Shown one piece after another: positions 1 to 6,846 of a stretch of 9,943 nucleotides of DNA. The first letter of the stretch is position 1. Each line of letters starts with the position of its first letter. Both the position numbers and the translations under genes were made by a program. Origin of the DNA: Candidatus Latescibacterota bacterium (lineage in GTDB: Bacteria; Latescibacterota; UBA2968; UBA8231). Under the pieces are notes generated by a model, which saw only the letters and a program-made list of their open reading frames with translations, was not told the origin of the DNA and did not search any database. The stretch covers positions 14,533 through 24,475 of the forward strand of contig DPVW01000094.1 of assembly GCA_003529325.1 (NCBI GenBank). Reading direction: 5' to 3'.

Positions 1-1
1 G

Positions 2-145
2 GAGGGCACGGGCTGGGACGTGGCGTGGGCAGCGGTATTTCTGGCGAGCGATGAGTCACGCTGGATCACTGGCGTGGTGCTGCCCGTAGACGCCGGAACG
101 CTGGCGGCGACGCCGTTGTCGATGCTGAGACACCTCACGGACTGA
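2..145 (+). CDS. Short-chain dehydrogenase/reductase, C-terminal fragment (start outside window)
   Basis: This is the last 47 codons of a gene that begins before the window. The visible protein has the C-terminal signature of classical SDR oxidoreductases: an EGTGWDVAWAAVFLASDES stretch (helix before the last strand), then WITGVVLPVDAG, the usual end of the Rossmann fold in the FabG-like SDR group. These enzymes interconvert alcohols and ketones using NAD(P)H in the cytosol. The nucleotide-binding glycines and the catalytic Ser-Tyr-Lys are off the window, so substrate and cofactor cannot be judged. It ends 27 bases before the ATG of the ADC-like gene on the same strand, with no visible terminator between, which suggests one operon. 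The family call is confident; the specific activity is unknown. Confidence 0.88.
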   Translation, partial: EGTGWDVAWAAVFLASDESRWITGVVLPVDAGTLAATPLSMLRHLTD

Positions 146-172
146 TTTCTAGAAAGAGTGGGTGGATGGATA

Positions 173-997
173 ATGTCGGATGACAGACGCCAGGATATGT
201 ACCGGATGCCCACGGTCTTTGGGCCGGCGACGGGACCACGACGTGGTCCGGATGGGCGCATTTTCGATTGCATCAACAGCCCGATATCGACGCAGATCTC
301 GGTGGCCTTTGTGTCGAATGCTGCGCAGCTGCAGAGACTCCTTCCAGACTGTTTTGAGCTTGCAGGGGAACCGATCGTTACGGTGACAGCCACCTGTATG
401 AAGGAGATCGACTGGCTTGCCGGTCGGGGCTACAACATGCTTGGCGTGTCCTTCCCCGCCCGCTTCTGCGGTGCACGTGACAGGCTGACGGGCTCATTTC
501 TCACGGTGCTGTGGGAGAATCTGACCGACCCCATCCTGACGGGTCGTGAAGAGCTCGGCTTTGCCAAGATCTACTGCGCCCTGCCCGACCCGGAGATCAC
601 CAACGACACCGCTTCTGCGTCGGCCAACTGGATGGGCTTCGAGTTTATGCAGATGGAGTTGACCGATCTTTCCGAGGGCGCCGATGACGCACCCCAACAG
701 GAGCCGCCATCGGCAGGTTTGTTGCATTACAAGTACATACCACGTACCGGCGAATGGGGTACCGCCGATTGTGAGTACGCGGTACTGACACCGGCGACGG
801 GTTCCCATGCCAGGGTGCTCGGTCGATGGTCTGCACAGGGCCACGTGAGCTGGAATCGGGCAAGGTGGGAAGACCTGCCGACGCAGTACAACATCGTTAA
901 CGGCATTGCCGACCTCGAAGTCCATCGGTGGCTGCAGGCGACGATGACGAAGACGGTCGGTGGCAAGGACCTGAGCGATCAGCGGATCCTGGCATGA
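173..997 (+). CDS. Acetoacetate decarboxylase-like protein (ADC superfamily)
   Basis: This 274-residue protein matches the acetoacetate decarboxylase superfamily. Around residue 132, counted from the ATG at 173, lies REELGFAKIY. It aligns with the family segment holding the Schiff-base lysine, so that lysine is probably K132. In classical ADC two lysines are adjacent; here the second position is isoleucine. This is seen directly. Such single-lysine relatives include enzymes with aldolase-dehydratase rather than decarboxylase activity, so true acetoacetate decarboxylation is not assured. The N-terminal FGPATGPRRGPDG stretch fits the family's active-site entry region. I chose ATG 173, which has a GGTGGATGG purine-rich stretch just upstream, over the in-frame GTG at 158. 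It follows the SDR fragment and overlaps the SGNH hydrolase by ATGA. It is probably cytosolic and may act on a keto acid in a pathway with the SDR (inference). Confidence 0.8.
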   Translation: MSDDRRQDMYRMPTVFGPATGPRRGPDGRIFDCINSPISTQISVAFVSNAAQLQRLLPDCFELAGEPIVTVTATCMKEIDWLAGRGYNMLGVSFPARFCGARDRLTGSFLTVLWENLTDPILTGREELGFAKIYCALPDPEITNDTASASANWMGFEFMQMELTDLSEGADDAPQQEPPSAGLLHYKYIPRTGEWGTADCEYAVLTPATGSHARVLGRWSAQGHVSWNRARWEDLPTQYNIVNGIADLEVHRWLQATMTKTVGGKDLSDQRILA

Positions 998-1986
998 ACG
1001 CAGGACGGATGAATTTGCTGGAACAGGAGGATTTCAACGCCTTCTTCAGCGGCTGCCTGCGCACGGTGCAAAGCGACTCGGGTCTGCTGCTGCATCGGCA
1101 CACGGCAAAACAGATCGCCTACTACGAAGAGACCAATGAGTCGTGGGCGATCCGCTCCCGCTGTCCAGCGGGCATCAAGCTGAATCTGCACTCCCATACG
1201 CGGACGTTGGATCTGCGGGTCCGCATTCTCCCCGGTGCACGCACGTATGCGGGATTTGATGTCGAGGTGGACGGACGCACTACGGCGGCGATTCAAATCG
1301 ATACGAGTGACGGGATACAGAGCCTGTGCCTCGTCGATTCAGCCACCCCATCACAACGACAGATCTCGATCACATTCCCACAGAGTGCGATCGTCGAGCT
1401 CCATGCCATCGAGGTGGAAGAGGACTCACAGACGACGGCGGTGGCGGCGCCGCAGAAAAAGTATCTCGCTCTCGGTGACTCGATCACCCAGGGCATGGAC
1501 GCCCGCGGCCCCGCATCGGCTTATGCCGTGCAACTGGCACGCGTGCTCGATGTGGAGTTGCTCAATCAGGGTGTGGGCGGACATATCTTCGATCTGGACG
1601 CCCTCGATGACGAACTCCCCTACCACCCCGACATCATCACCATCGCCTACGGCACCAACGACTGGAGTCGCGACACGACGCGCGAGGAGATCTCCAGTAG
1701 GGTCGAGCGCTATCTGACACGGTTGAAAAAAACAGTTGGTCAATCCGCCCACATCTACCTGCTGACGCCGTTATGGCGAGCCACTGGCGACGAGGTCAGG
1801 AAGGGTGGCACACTAGCTCAGTTTTCTGCCACCATCGGCGAGACGGCCGCAACATTCACCGATGTGACGGTTGTGGATGGCTCCACCCTCGTCCCCCATC
1901 TGCCCGGCCTGTTCGCCGACGGCATCCATCCGACTGACGAGGGATTTCTGCACTACACCCTCAATCTGCAGCGAGCCATCCAGTGA
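994..1986 (+). CDS. SGNH/GDSL-family hydrolase with N-terminal beta-rich domain
   Basis: This 330-residue protein has two parts. Residues 155-330 are an SGNH hydrolase. Block I is ALGDSITQG with the nucleophile Ser163, the block II glycine is in GVGGH (193-197), block III is GTND with Asn222, and block V is DGIHPTDEG with Asp309 and His312. All catalytic positions are present, so it should be an active esterase or deacylase. Residues 1-150 look beta-rich (for example TRTLDLRVRILPGARTYAG) and resemble the jelly-roll domain preceding SGNH domains in SsfX3-like and CE2-like esterases; that assignment is from memory of the families. There is no signal peptide, so it is probably cytosolic and may act on a small acylated or carbohydrate substrate. 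The start at ATG 994 overlaps the ADC stop (ATGA). An in-frame ATG at 1009 is an alternative. The stop overlaps the next gene (GTGA). Confidence 0.87.
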   Translation: MNAGRMNLLEQEDFNAFFSGCLRTVQSDSGLLLHRHTAKQIAYYEETNESWAIRSRCPAGIKLNLHSHTRTLDLRVRILPGARTYAGFDVEVDGRTTAAIQIDTSDGIQSLCLVDSATPSQRQISITFPQSAIVELHAIEVEEDSQTTAVAAPQKKYLALGDSITQGMDARGPASAYAVQLARVLDVELLNQGVGGHIFDLDALDDELPYHPDIITIAYGTNDWSRDTTREEISSRVERYLTRLKKTVGQSAHIYLLTPLWRATGDEVRKGGTLAQFSATIGETAATFTDVTVVDGSTLVPHLPGLFADGIHPTDEGFLHYTLNLQRAIQ

Positions 1987-2618
1987 CGCCCCCCCTGACT
2001 GCACAACTGATCCAGAGGGCGGTCACCGAGTTGAGTGCGGTGGACGACGACCTGGCGGCGATCGCCAAACGGCATGGACCACCACCTGTCTGGGGTCGCC
2101 CCGCCGGATTCGCAACCCTTACGCGTATGATTCTCGAACAACAGGTTTCATTGAAGGCCGCGGCGACCATCTACCGGCGCCTGGGTGCTCAGGTAGGTGG
2201 CCGGGTAACCGCGCACCGTCTGGCGACGTGCGACATCGCAGATCTGCGTGCTGCCGGGATTACGGGACAGAAGTCGAGTTACATCATCGGCCTCGCACAA
2301 GCCATCGCTGGCGGCGACATCGATCTGAGCGATCTGGCCCGTCGCGATGACGATGAGGTGCGCCGACGACTTATGGAGCTGCGCGGCATCGGTGTCTGGA
2401 CCAGCGACGTCTATCTGTTGATGGTATTACGGCGCCCCGACATCTGGCCTGTTGGTGATCTCGCACTGGCCATCTCAGCGCAGCGGGTGAAGCGACTGCG
2501 CAGCCGACCCGACGACAAGCGCCTTGTGCGCATGGCCAGAAGGTGGCGGCCATGGCGCTCGGTTGCCGCACGTCTGCTGTGGCAGGATTATCTGGCGATT
2601 CAGAGACGGCGCAGGTAG
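1983..2618 (+). CDS. AlkA-like DNA-3-methyladenine glycosylase (HhH-GPD superfamily)
   Basis: This 211-residue protein is a base-excision-repair glycosylase that should remove alkylated purines such as 3-methyladenine. Visible hallmarks are LEQQVSLKAA (51-60), the helix typical of AlkA relatives; a helix-hairpin-helix segment LMELRGIGVWTSD (130-142); WPVGDLAL with the probable catalytic Asp159; and a C-terminal WRPWRSVAARLLW (188-200) characteristic of the AlkA branch. It lacks the N-terminal TBP-like domain of E. coli AlkA (282 residues), so it is the short form. The start is GTG 1983, inside the stop of the SGNH gene (GTGA), which implies translational coupling. No ATG lies nearby in frame. 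Its presence at the tail of a metabolic operon is unexplained. It ends one base before the stop of the convergent minus-strand gene. Confidence 0.9.
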   Translation: MTPPLTAQLIQRAVTELSAVDDDLAAIAKRHGPPPVWGRPAGFATLTRMILEQQVSLKAAATIYRRLGAQVGGRVTAHRLATCDIADLRAAGITGQKSSYIIGLAQAIAGGDIDLSDLARRDDDEVRRRLMELRGIGVWTSDVYLLMVLRRPDIWPVGDLALAISAQRVKRLRSRPDDKRLVRMARRWRPWRSVAARLLWQDYLAIQRRRR

Positions 2619-2619
2619 G

Positions 2620-3712
2620 CTAGCCGCTCTGCTGCCGAGGATCGTCTCCCTTACCGGTGTTGATGTACTCGTAGACGCCACCCCCGGTCAGTTGGCGAGT
2701 CAAGCCATGTTCGATGACGGTCACTTCCGTATCGAACGCATTTGGCACATTCACATTCTCCTTCAGATTCTGCGGCACTTTCGCCCCACCCCAGGCCTTG
2801 CTTAGAGGGACGGGAATGATCGAGGAGTGTGCCGTCAGCGTCAGGCTCTCAGCCTCCCAGCGCTGCTGCCAGGCAGCCGGTTTGCCGTGCTCGTCAAAGG
2901 CAACGTGCTCAAAGGCTGTCTGCTGCAGCCACACGCTGCTTTTATCGGGACGGATGAAAAAACCAAATGAGTATTCGGGATTGACGTCACCATTGGCGAA
3001 GCGTGTGAAGTAGGCGATGAGGCGCGAGCCATCACTGAGGCGCATGGGCGTATAATGAAACCAACCCAGTTCCGCCACGGGATGAGGCGTGGCCGTGATG
3101 CGGGGGTGATCGGTGAAAATGACGCCACGAATGCTTTTCTCTTGCCCCCGCCCCAACTCACGGTACCGGCGATCATTCCGGTGGCGATCCACATGGAAAA
3201 TCGATTGTTGGGTAGCACACTGTCGGGAACGATGGTGGCCGTCTCCATCATCGCCGTCAGCAGCAGGGAGGCGTAGCCGTCGAGGCTTTCCATTCGCCAT
3301 GTCGTGACTGGCCAGCCCCTGATATCGCAGATCGCCCATCGTCGGTGATGGTCAGGGCATGTCCCGCGTCGCCAATGTGGCAGTCCCCAGCCTTGAAGTG
3401 ATCGCCACAGAGCCACAGCACCGCCCCTTCCGACGTCATCATCTCCAACTGCAGAAATAGATAGTCGTCCGCCGACGGCGTATCGGCCCCCCAGTCCTAC
3501 CGGCAAAAGCCGCCCATGCCAAAGCCGAAGCGGGCGGCGAGCACATCGTCGCCATCGAATCGAGCGAAACCCCAGTTGCCCTCGTAGTTGTAGTTCACCA
3601 GGTCGGTCAGATAGTTGCGTGCAGGAAACTGGGCCGCGGCCACGGTGTGGCCGATGAGCCCGTCAAAGTGGGCGCTGCTACCGCCAAAACCGTTGGCTTG
3701 TTGTTCCATCAT
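2620..3712 (-). pseudogene. Disrupted gene of unrecognised family (amber codon plus two frame breaks)
   Basis: Read on the minus strand from ATG 3712, which overlaps the epimerase stop (ATGA), the protein-like signal runs through three segments. Frame one is open from 3712 to an amber codon at 3497-3499 after GMGGFCR. It resumes in the same frame (DWGADTPSADDYLFLQLE) to about ITDDGR. The signal then moves frame near 3331-3340 (ICDIRGWPVTTWRMESLDGY) and again near 3161-3170 (YRELGRGQEKSIRGVIFTDH), and ends at TAG 2620. Both shifts equal one missing base. Adding two bases gives 1095 nt, or 364 residues. The product looks beta-rich and aromatic-rich, with no signal peptide or membrane span. I faintly suspect a lipocalin-like AttH/CrtC-type fold but cannot support it. 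The lesions could be real decay or assembly error. Coupling to the epimerase suggests a shared pathway. Confidence 0.75.
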
Positions 3713-4803
3713 GCGCCGAGGGCGCGTCCCAGGTCGGCCGCCGCCGGCTGCCACCTGCCGGCAAATTCGACTTCAAGTGCACGCTGCTCGATTTGTTCGG
3801 GGTCAGGCGACTCGGATTCGAGGTGAGCCGCGACGGTTGTCGCCATCCATTGCGCCAGCGATACCCGATAGTCCAGACCGATGTCTGCCTGCGCCTTGTC
3901 CAGATTCATCAGCAATGGGCTGGAACTGAATGGCGCATACGACCACTGCTTCCAGGGCAGTTGTGTGTATCGCTGCAGAATCTCTGACGGCACGCTGACC
4001 GCGTTCAGGGGTTTGCCCGCCGCCGCAGCCATCACACCCAACCAATTGACCAGGGCGGGCATTTCGTGCTGTGCGTAGTTGTAGATGTTGCGTGGCGAGC
4101 CATCCTCCAATAGACGAATCAGGAAGTGCGCCAGGTCCCTCGAGTAACCCAGCTGTACCGCATGGGCGCCACCGTCCGGCAACAGGATCGGCGCGCCGTC
4201 GAGAATCCGCGTCAGCCACCAGGCGAAGCGGCCCGACGGATCGCCTGGGCCCATCGTTGCCGGCACGCGCACCACGAGCCACGGCCAGTCTGCGGCTGAC
4301 TCGAGCATGACGCGCTCCATCTGCCGTTTGCCCTCGCCATACTCGGACAGATTGGCCCGATACTCCCACGGCTGCTTCAAATTGTCCAGATCCGTCTCGC
4401 GCACCGGCTCCAGTGTGCGATAGTCGACGGCGAAGCGCTCCTCGTCGGTCAACGGCTCCGTCACGGTATGCCGTCCCAGCGCATGGCCACCCTCACCATA
4501 CACCGACACCGTGCTGGCCACGACGTAGCACCCGACCCTGCCACGCAGGGTGGCGATCACACTCTCCGCCTCCTGCCGATCAAAACACTGGTTGTCGATG
4601 ACGCCGTCGAAGCGACGACCCGCGAGTCGCTCCGCCATCCCTGCCGCATCCTCGCGGTCACCTTCGATATGTTCGATGTCCTTCCAGAATGGCGGCCGCA
4701 CATTGCCGCGGCTGAAGATCGACACCTTGTGTCCCGCCTCCAGCAACTGCTCTACCGCAGCCAACCCGAAGTATCGGGTGCCGCCAATGACCAGAATGTC
4801 CAT
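3709..4803 (-). CDS. NAD(P)-dependent epimerase/dehydratase-like extended SDR
   Basis: This 364-residue protein is an extended short-chain dehydrogenase. It opens with a Rossmann strand and dinucleotide loop, MDILVIGGTRYFG, with the GxxGxxG spacing at residues 7-13. SRGN (31-34) after strand 2 suggests NADP preference, by inference. The catalytic set is visible: VASTVSVYG (96-103) supplies the Ser/Thr, and YGEGK (155-159) is the Tyr-x3-Lys. RVPATMGPGD (179-188) matches the region after the catalytic helix in UDP-sugar epimerases and related enzymes. The substrate is unknown; it could be a nucleotide sugar or another small molecule. I chose ATG 4803 over the longer in-frame start at 4848 because AAGGAG lies 11 bases upstream and the Rossmann strand begins right there. 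The stop overlaps the next gene by ATGA. It is transcribed divergently from the ketopantoate-reductase-like gene. Confidence 0.88.
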   Translation of the reverse strand: MDILVIGGTRYFGLAAVEQLLEAGHKVSIFSRGNVRPPFWKDIEHIEGDREDAAGMAERLAGRRFDGVIDNQCFDRQEAESVIATLRGRVGCYVVASTVSVYGEGGHALGRHTVTEPLTDEERFAVDYRTLEPVRETDLDNLKQPWEYRANLSEYGEGKRQMERVMLESAADWPWLVVRVPATMGPGDPSGRFAWWLTRILDGAPILLPDGGAHAVQLGYSRDLAHFLIRLLEDGSPRNIYNYAQHEMPALVNWLGVMAAAAGKPLNAVSVPSEILQRYTQLPWKQWSYAPFSSSPLLMNLDKAQADIGLDYRVSLAQWMATTVAAHLESESPDPEQIEQRALEVEFAGRWQPAAADLGRALGA

Positions 4804-4956
4804 AGGTTCCGCTTCTCCTTGGCTCGTGCACAGTCGATGCGCCGGCAACGATACGTTTAGCTCCGCTTGCTGGCCAAACCACTGCTGGACACGCTATCTT
4901 CGGCGGCCCACTGAGAATGTCTGGCCGAACACACTACCCCTGGATAGACTGGACCT
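4804..4956. promoter_or_regulatory. Divergent intergenic region with weak sigma-70-like promoter candidates
   Basis: This 153-base region separates two divergent transcription units, so it must hold both promoters unless the starts lie inside genes. On the minus strand, TTGGCC (4872-4877) and TATCGT (4848-4853) are 18 bases apart, each matching the sigma-70 consensus at four of six positions, which would leave a leader of about 40 bases before ATG 4803. On the plus strand, TGGCCA (4871-4876) and TATCTT (4895-4900) also have an 18-base spacer and four of six matches. The two -35 candidates overlap. Such matches are common by chance, so these are suggestions only. No operator-like inverted repeat or riboswitch was recognised. 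Confidence 0.25.
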
Positions 4957-5852
4957 ATGCAGATCGTCGTCATCGGCGCTGGCAATATGGGTTGTCTCTA
5001 CGGTGCCAATCTGTCTCGTGCGGGTGTAGAGGTGACATTGATGGACCCCTGGCAGGAGCACATCGAGCAGATACAGGCCCATGGCCTGACAATGGCAGGG
5101 CTGCATGGCGAATTTGCCGCCACCGTGCAGGCGACGAACGATCCAAAAACTGCGCCTGCCGCCGACCTGGTCATCATTCTGGTGAACGCATACTCTACCC
5201 GCGAAGCAGCCGAGTCGGCGCGACTGCTGCTGAAAAAGAATGGCTTTGCCCTGACCCTGCAGAATGGTCTGGGCAATGTCGAAGTGCTGCAGCAGGTGTT
5301 GGGGCAGGAGCGAGTTCTTGCGGATTTGAGCTTTCACAGCGCCGATCTGCAGGGCCCCGGATCTGTCTATCACACCAACGAGGGGCCAACATATCTGGGC
5401 GAGATAGACGGCTCTCGAACGGCACGACTCGCCGAACTGGAAAGACTCATGGCGCGTGCCGGCATGCTGCCTGTCGTTGAAGCCGATATCATGGTGACGA
5501 TCTGGGAGCCATCAACGCCCTCTGCGCCATCACCGATCTGACGCCTGGGCATATTCAGAACGTGGCGGCCCTCGATGAATTCCAGACCCACATCATCGAA
5601 GAGACACTCGCCCTCGTCGAGGCGCGCGGTGTTCGGATCCCCGCCGACACGCCATTACAAGAGATCAAGCAATACTGCGCGACGAAATTTCACCGGGTAT
5701 CGATGCTGCAGCATCTGGCGCGGGGACGGCCGACGGAGATCGACGCCTTGAATGGCTACGTCGTCACCGAGAGTCGAAAACTTGGCCTGTGCTGCCCCTA
5801 CAGCGAATCTTTGACGGCCCTGATCAAAGGCCGGGAACTCAGACGAGACTGA
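4957..5852 (+). pseudogene. Ketopantoate reductase-family (ApbA/PanE-like) gene broken by an apparent 19-base deletion
   Basis: The first part (4957 to about 5505) reads MQIVVIGAGNMGCLYG, a Rossmann loop, then LQNGLGNVE (101-109), the family's cofactor and substrate-site Asn-Gly, up to TIW at residue 183. Family members then have W-x-K-L-x-x-N-x-x-I-N, including the catalytic lysine. Here only five bases (5506-5510) separate Trp from Ile-Asn, where 24 are expected. The frame changes and the C-terminal domain continues as INALCAITDLTPGHIQ to RPTEIDALNGYVV, which holds the family's conserved Glu, and PYSESLTALIKGRE, ending at 5852. Restoring 19 bases gives 304 residues, close to the 303 of E. 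coli PanE. As read, the first frame stops at 5541 with a 194-residue product lacking the lysine and the C-domain. The rest is intact, so the lesion is recent or an assembly error. The substrate is not certain; many family members are not pantoate enzymes. Confidence 0.82.
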
Positions 5853-5853
5853 T

Positions 5854-6687
5854 ATGAGCAGACTGACAGATGACCACATCGAGGAACTCGACCGCGAAGG
5901 TTTCATCATCGTGCCGAATTTTGTCCGTGGCGATGACCTGACCCGGTTGCAGGCCGCCCAGCGGCGCGTGTTGCCCACCTGGGAAGAGGTGCAGCAAAAG
6001 CCGCCGCAGGATCAATCGGGTAACAGCCTGCTGGTCTGTTTCCCCCACGAGGAGATGGAACTGTATCAAGGGGCGATGGATGCAGAAAGCATCGACTTCG
6101 CCCGTAAATGGTTGAAGACCGCCGACATTCATATGCGCGTCGGCTGCCTGGTCGCCCGCTATCCGGGCCATAGCACCGGCGGCACCGGTGAGGACGACTC
6201 CAATCTGCACATCGACAATGGCAACAATTCGCTGTTGCCCTTCAGTGACCAACTGCGCGAGTTCGGACAGATCGGCTTCTGGGTCCATCTCGAGGATGTC
6301 GAGTTGGATCAGGCTCCCCTGCGGCTCATCGCCAAACGGCATGGCCGCGACATGACTCAGGCTGTACCTCTCGTCTGCAGAGCGGGCACTCTATGCGTCT
6401 TCACCAATTTCTCCTGGCATAGCGCCACTGCCTATACACGTGCAGACGGGCAGCGATTTACCTGGGGTTACAGTTTTGGTCGTGCCGATCACTATTGGGA
6501 GGGCTTCAAGCACTACACCCACCTGGGCAAAGGCGCGCCCGTGTGGCAGCGTTTTATCGGCGGTCTCACCGCCCAACAGCGCCAGTTGTGGCGGTTCCCG
6601 CCAGCGGGACATCCGTACTACACCGAACAGACACTGGCCCTGCTGGCAGAGCAATATCCGGGCTGGAATGCGGACGAATACCGGTGA
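5854..6687 (+). CDS. PhyH-family Fe(II)/2-oxoglutarate dioxygenase
   Basis: This 277-residue protein belongs to the phytanoyl-CoA dioxygenase (PhyH) superfamily of cytosolic non-heme iron oxygenases, which couple oxidation of 2-oxoglutarate to succinate with hydroxylation of a substrate. The N-terminal MSRLTDDHIEELDREGFIIV is the usual helix-strand start. The iron triad is visible: NLHIDNGN gives the HxD pair His119 and Asp121, and NFSWHSATAYTRADGQRF gives the distal His189 and, twelve residues on, Arg201 for the 2-oxoglutarate carboxylate. All key residues are present, so it should be active. The substrate cannot be inferred; bacterial PhyH enzymes act on many metabolites and natural-product intermediates. 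The ATG at 5854 lies one base after the stop of the broken reductase gene, and its own stop overlaps the next small ORF, so it probably sits in an operon ending with a MATE exporter. Confidence 0.88.
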   Translation: MSRLTDDHIEELDREGFIIVPNFVRGDDLTRLQAAQRRVLPTWEEVQQKPPQDQSGNSLLVCFPHEEMELYQGAMDAESIDFARKWLKTADIHMRVGCLVARYPGHSTGGTGEDDSNLHIDNGNNSLLPFSDQLREFGQIGFWVHLEDVELDQAPLRLIAKRHGRDMTQAVPLVCRAGTLCVFTNFSWHSATAYTRADGQRFTWGYSFGRADHYWEGFKHYTHLGKGAPVWQRFIGGLTAQQRQLWRFPPAGHPYYTEQTLALLAEQYPGWNADEYR

Positions 6688-6839
6688 TGGCAACCCGACG
6701 ATTCGATCGAAACACTGCCCGCGCGGTGGCCGACAAAATCGCCAGAGATCGATCGGTCAACTCGTGCCGAACATCGGCGAACCAGACCCCGGATGCCGCC
6801 GAATTGGCGGCGGCATTGACGGCGATCTACGAGGCGTGA
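6687..6839 (+). CDS. Small hypothetical protein, 50 residues
   Basis: This short ORF starts at an ATG sharing one base with the dioxygenase stop (TGATG) and ends seven bases before the transporter start, filling the gap almost exactly. The product begins with a basic region (MATRRFDRNTARAVADKIAR) and ends in a helical, acidic-alanine tail (TPDAAELAAALTAIYEA). There is no membrane span, signal peptide or metal-binding motif. By hand count about 70 percent of third codon positions are G or C, in keeping with the neighbours, which supports real coding but does not prove it. I recognise no family. It could be a small protein coupled to the dioxygenase, or a spacer that happens to be open. Confidence 0.45.
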   Translation: MATRRFDRNTARAVADKIARDRSVNSCRTSANQTPDAAELAAALTAIYEA

Positions 6840-6846
6840 CATCGGC

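Noticed and set aside
494..925. A 143-codon open frame on the minus strand inside the ADC-like gene
   Set aside because: It is fully antisense to a convincing gene, has no recognisable motif, and is expected by chance in GC-rich coding DNA.
3055..3307. Short plus-strand frames across the disrupted gene, which could have been real small genes
   Set aside because: Their products lack family features, and the minus-strand frames carry a continuous protein-like signal with a consistent reconstructed length.
3161..3340. Frame changes considered as programmed ribosomal frameshifting
   Set aside because: No slippery heptamer or obvious downstream pseudoknot is seen at either site, and two programmed shifts plus a stop in one gene would be implausible.
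3497..3499. In-frame TAG considered as programmed readthrough or pyrrolysine insertion
   Set aside because: Two further frame breaks in the same gene make decay or error the simpler account, and genes such as the glycosylase use TAG as an ordinary stop.
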